A stretch of DNA of 7,438 nt, taken from NCBI GenBank assembly GCA_903925985.1, contig CAIYHK010000386.1:1-7438 (forward strand), written 5' to 3'. The position numbers and the translations under genes were made by a program. A model generated the notes under the pieces. The model saw only the letters and a program-made list of their open reading frames with translations, had not been told where the DNA came from and did not search any database. Origin of the DNA: an uncultured Actinomycetes bacterium (GTDB taxonomy: Bacteria > Actinomycetota > Acidimicrobiia > Acidimicrobiales > Ilumatobacteraceae). Positions 6,347-7,438 of this stretch are shown piece by piece (position 1 is the stretch's first letter; every line of letters starts with the position of its first letter).

Positions 6347-6690
6347 ATTGTGTACACGGGGTTCATCATGATGTGGCGCCCTTTGTCGGGGCGCGCTACG
6401 CCCTCGAGTGCCAAGCAACGACCATTGATCACGCCGGGGATAGAGCGTCGCCCGCTGAAAACCGCGGTCACCTCACCGTGACCATCACTGAGCACTACTT
6501 CAAGTGTTGGTATGCCCGAGCGTGGTGCAACAACAGTTCGCTTAACTTCACCTGCGACTCTCACGGGTGTTCGATCGATTACCAAATTCATACGCACCAC
6601 ATCCAGCACTTCGAATTTGTCACGAAGGCGCTCGGTGTTTAGATCGGTTAAATCCGACGACTCCTCATGTTTGCGCCGAAAAACTCCCAT
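6334..6690 (-). CDS. Small OB-fold nucleic acid binding protein (Rv2694c family)
   Basis: This 118-residue soluble protein contains one OB-fold. A charged N-terminal helix region (about 1-30, rich in Arg, Glu and Asp) precedes the beta-barrel strands: TPVRVAGEVKRTVVAPR (41-57), PTLEVVLSDGHGEVTAVF (61-78), then the characteristic FSGRRSIPGVINGR (78-91), LALEGVA, and a closing NPVYTIL (110-116). The pattern (two strands, a D-G turn, GRRxIPG, NPxY) is that of the actinobacterial Rv2694c-like OB-fold proteins that sit beside ceoBC. Nucleic-acid binding is inferred from the fold; no partner or target is known from sequence. The start is taken as ATG 6690-6688 because a TATTCT -10-like hexamer lies 6 nt upstream. 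A TTG at 6714 would add eight residues and cannot be excluded. Confidence 0.82.
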   Translation of the reverse strand: MGVFRRKHEESSDLTDLNTERLRDKFEVLDVVRMNLVIDRTPVRVAGEVKRTVVAPRSGIPTLEVVLSDGHGEVTAVFSGRRSIPGVINGRCLALEGVARPDKGRHIMMNPVYTILPS

Positions 6691-6696
6691 GGCCGA

Positions 6697-6702
6697 AGAA
6701 TA
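6697..6702 (-). promoter_or_regulatory. Candidate -10 hexamer for a leaderless OB-fold transcript
   Basis: On the minus strand the hexamer reads TATTCT, fitting the actinobacterial TANNNT -10 pattern. Six nucleotides separate it from ATG 6690, so transcription would begin at or beside the start codon. No Shine-Dalgarno precedes that ATG, and leaderless mRNAs are common in actinobacteria. No -35 element is recognisable. Confidence 0.4.
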
Positions 6703-6731
6703 GCCGTGGGGCAAACGAACATCATCTTGCC

Positions 6732-6742
6732 TAGGCTTAAAT
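6732..6742 (+). promoter_or_regulatory. Candidate -10 region for a leaderless DUF4352-like gene
   Basis: TAGGCT (6732-6737) overlaps TTAAAT (6737-6742) just before GTG 6747. Either is a plausible -10, and no Shine-Dalgarno is visible in the region, so a leaderless transcript is possible. TAGGCT leaves 9 nt to the GTG; TTAAAT leaves only 4 nt, which is short. There is no -35 match. Confidence 0.3.
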
Positions 6743-6746
6743 CACT

Positions 6747-7160
6747 GTGAGCACACGAAAATTGATTGCACTGGCAATGGCATGTCTAGTGGCAGTGGTC
6801 ATTGCTGGCGTTGCCAAGTTGATTCAGGTGGGCGGTGATGAATCAGCCGTACCAATTCTGAAGTTTGGTGACTCGGCAACCGTCGGCGAAATGACCGTTT
6901 CAGTGATTGATATCCGCGAGACACAAACTCAGACAATTGTCACAGTTGAGATGGGCGGTGTCGCTGACCCCGATGGAGGCTCCCAGTGGCGCCTGCTCGC
7001 CGACGGCAAGCTCTTTGAGCCCGTTGTAGGAATGGAAAATGACATGTGTGGCGCGACCACAGTTGCAACGCAACGTTGCAGTGTGGTTTTTGATGCATTG
7101 GGCGCTGGCGTCACGGTGGCATACGCGCGTGCCGGCGAACAACGCAATTGGGCTGAGTAA
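6747..7160 (+). CDS. Small membrane-anchored DUF4352-like extracytoplasmic protein
   Basis: This 137-residue protein starts at GTG 6747-6749. Its N-terminus (STRK, then a hydrophobic stretch at about 6-27) is a signal peptide or single-pass signal anchor, so the remaining residues (about 30-137) should lie outside the membrane. The exported part begins with a GDSATVGEMTVSVIDI strand pair, resembling the opening of DUF4352/telokin-like immunoglobulin-fold domains, and contains a WRLLADGK turn. C101 and C111 flank a short loop and could form a disulfide outside the cell. C13, in an AMAC context, is a poor lipobox because the hydrophobic stretch continues beyond it. Function is unknown. It starts 56 bp from the divergent OB-fold gene and ends about 70-110 nt before the dihydrolipoyl dehydrogenase. 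The domain call is tentative; the coding call is good because of the signal segment and folded-domain composition. Confidence 0.7.
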   Translation: MSTRKLIALAMACLVAVVIAGVAKLIQVGGDESAVPILKFGDSATVGEMTVSVIDIRETQTQTIVTVEMGGVADPDGGSQWRLLADGKLFEPVVGMENDMCGATTVATQRCSVVFDALGAGVTVAYARAGEQRNWAE

Positions 7161-7211
7161 ATCCGCGCGCTCCACACTTACCGTTACCAAGCCTTCGGGG
7201 GCTAGCGTTGA

Positions 7212-7438
<227 letters not shown>

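Noticed and set aside
7190..7203. AGCC/GGCT hairpin with a TTCG-containing loop after the DUF4352-like gene
   Set aside because: The stem is four pairs plus a wobble with no T tract, too weak to call a terminator. The rest of 7161-7229 shows nothing recognisable.

Overview
The window looks like a stretch of chromosome from an actinobacterium of moderate GC (hand counts of two lines gave 47 and 52%). The strongest taxonomic clue is gene order. A divergent APC/KimA-type permease, two tandem TrkA/RCK proteins and a convergent small OB-fold protein reproduce the Mycobacterium tuberculosis Rv2690c - ceoB - ceoC - (Rv2693c) - Rv2694c neighbourhood, except that the Rv2693c (DUF3159) position is empty. 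I cannot assign a genus.

Layout. The left edge holds the 3' end of a dihydropyrimidinase/hydantoinase gene on the + strand (3-401). It converges, with a 5-nt gap, on a minus-strand gene train that reads right to left: a KimA-like K+ permease (4852-3002), a TIGR01777-family NAD(P)-binding epimerase-like protein (2997-2098), an FAD-dependent amine-oxidase/phytoene-desaturase-like flavoprotein (2101-878) and a small SRPBCC protein (847-407). The junctions are 4 nt, a 4-nt overlap (GTGA) and 30 nt, so these four genes are probably one operon. A 131-nt divergent regulatory region (4853-4983) separates it from a + strand pair of RCK/TrkA proteins (4984-5646 and 5646-6317), which overlap by one base. 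These converge, with a 16-nt gap, on a minus-strand OB-fold gene (6690-6334). A 56-nt divergent spacer follows, then a small + strand membrane-anchored DUF4352-like protein (6747-7160). The right edge holds the first residues of a dihydrolipoyl dehydrogenase (from 7230 or 7269), cut by the window end.

How the genes fit together. The centre of the window reads as a potassium-homeostasis locus. The permease carries the ion-binding residue pattern of KimA (D36, Y43, DYxxT, TGVE), and the two RCK proteins have intact Rossmann nucleotide-binding motifs and C-terminal RCK_C regions, but no TrkH/KtrB-type channel subunit is visible. The inference worth testing is that the RCK pair regulates the divergent KimA-like transporter. 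The TIGR01777, flavoprotein and SRPBCC genes form a redox/ligand-binding trio of unknown substrate, apparently co-transcribed with the transporter.

Other points of interest are a probable ACG initiation codon, behind an ideal Shine-Dalgarno, for the dihydrolipoyl dehydrogenase; a GTG start for the first RCK gene that a longest-ORF call would miss; candidate leaderless starts around 6690-6747; repeated TCCGATT motifs in the kimA/RCK spacer; and a hairpin whose loop contains the OB-fold gene's stop codon. No tRNA, rRNA, CRISPR array, insertion sequence or prophage gene was recognised.
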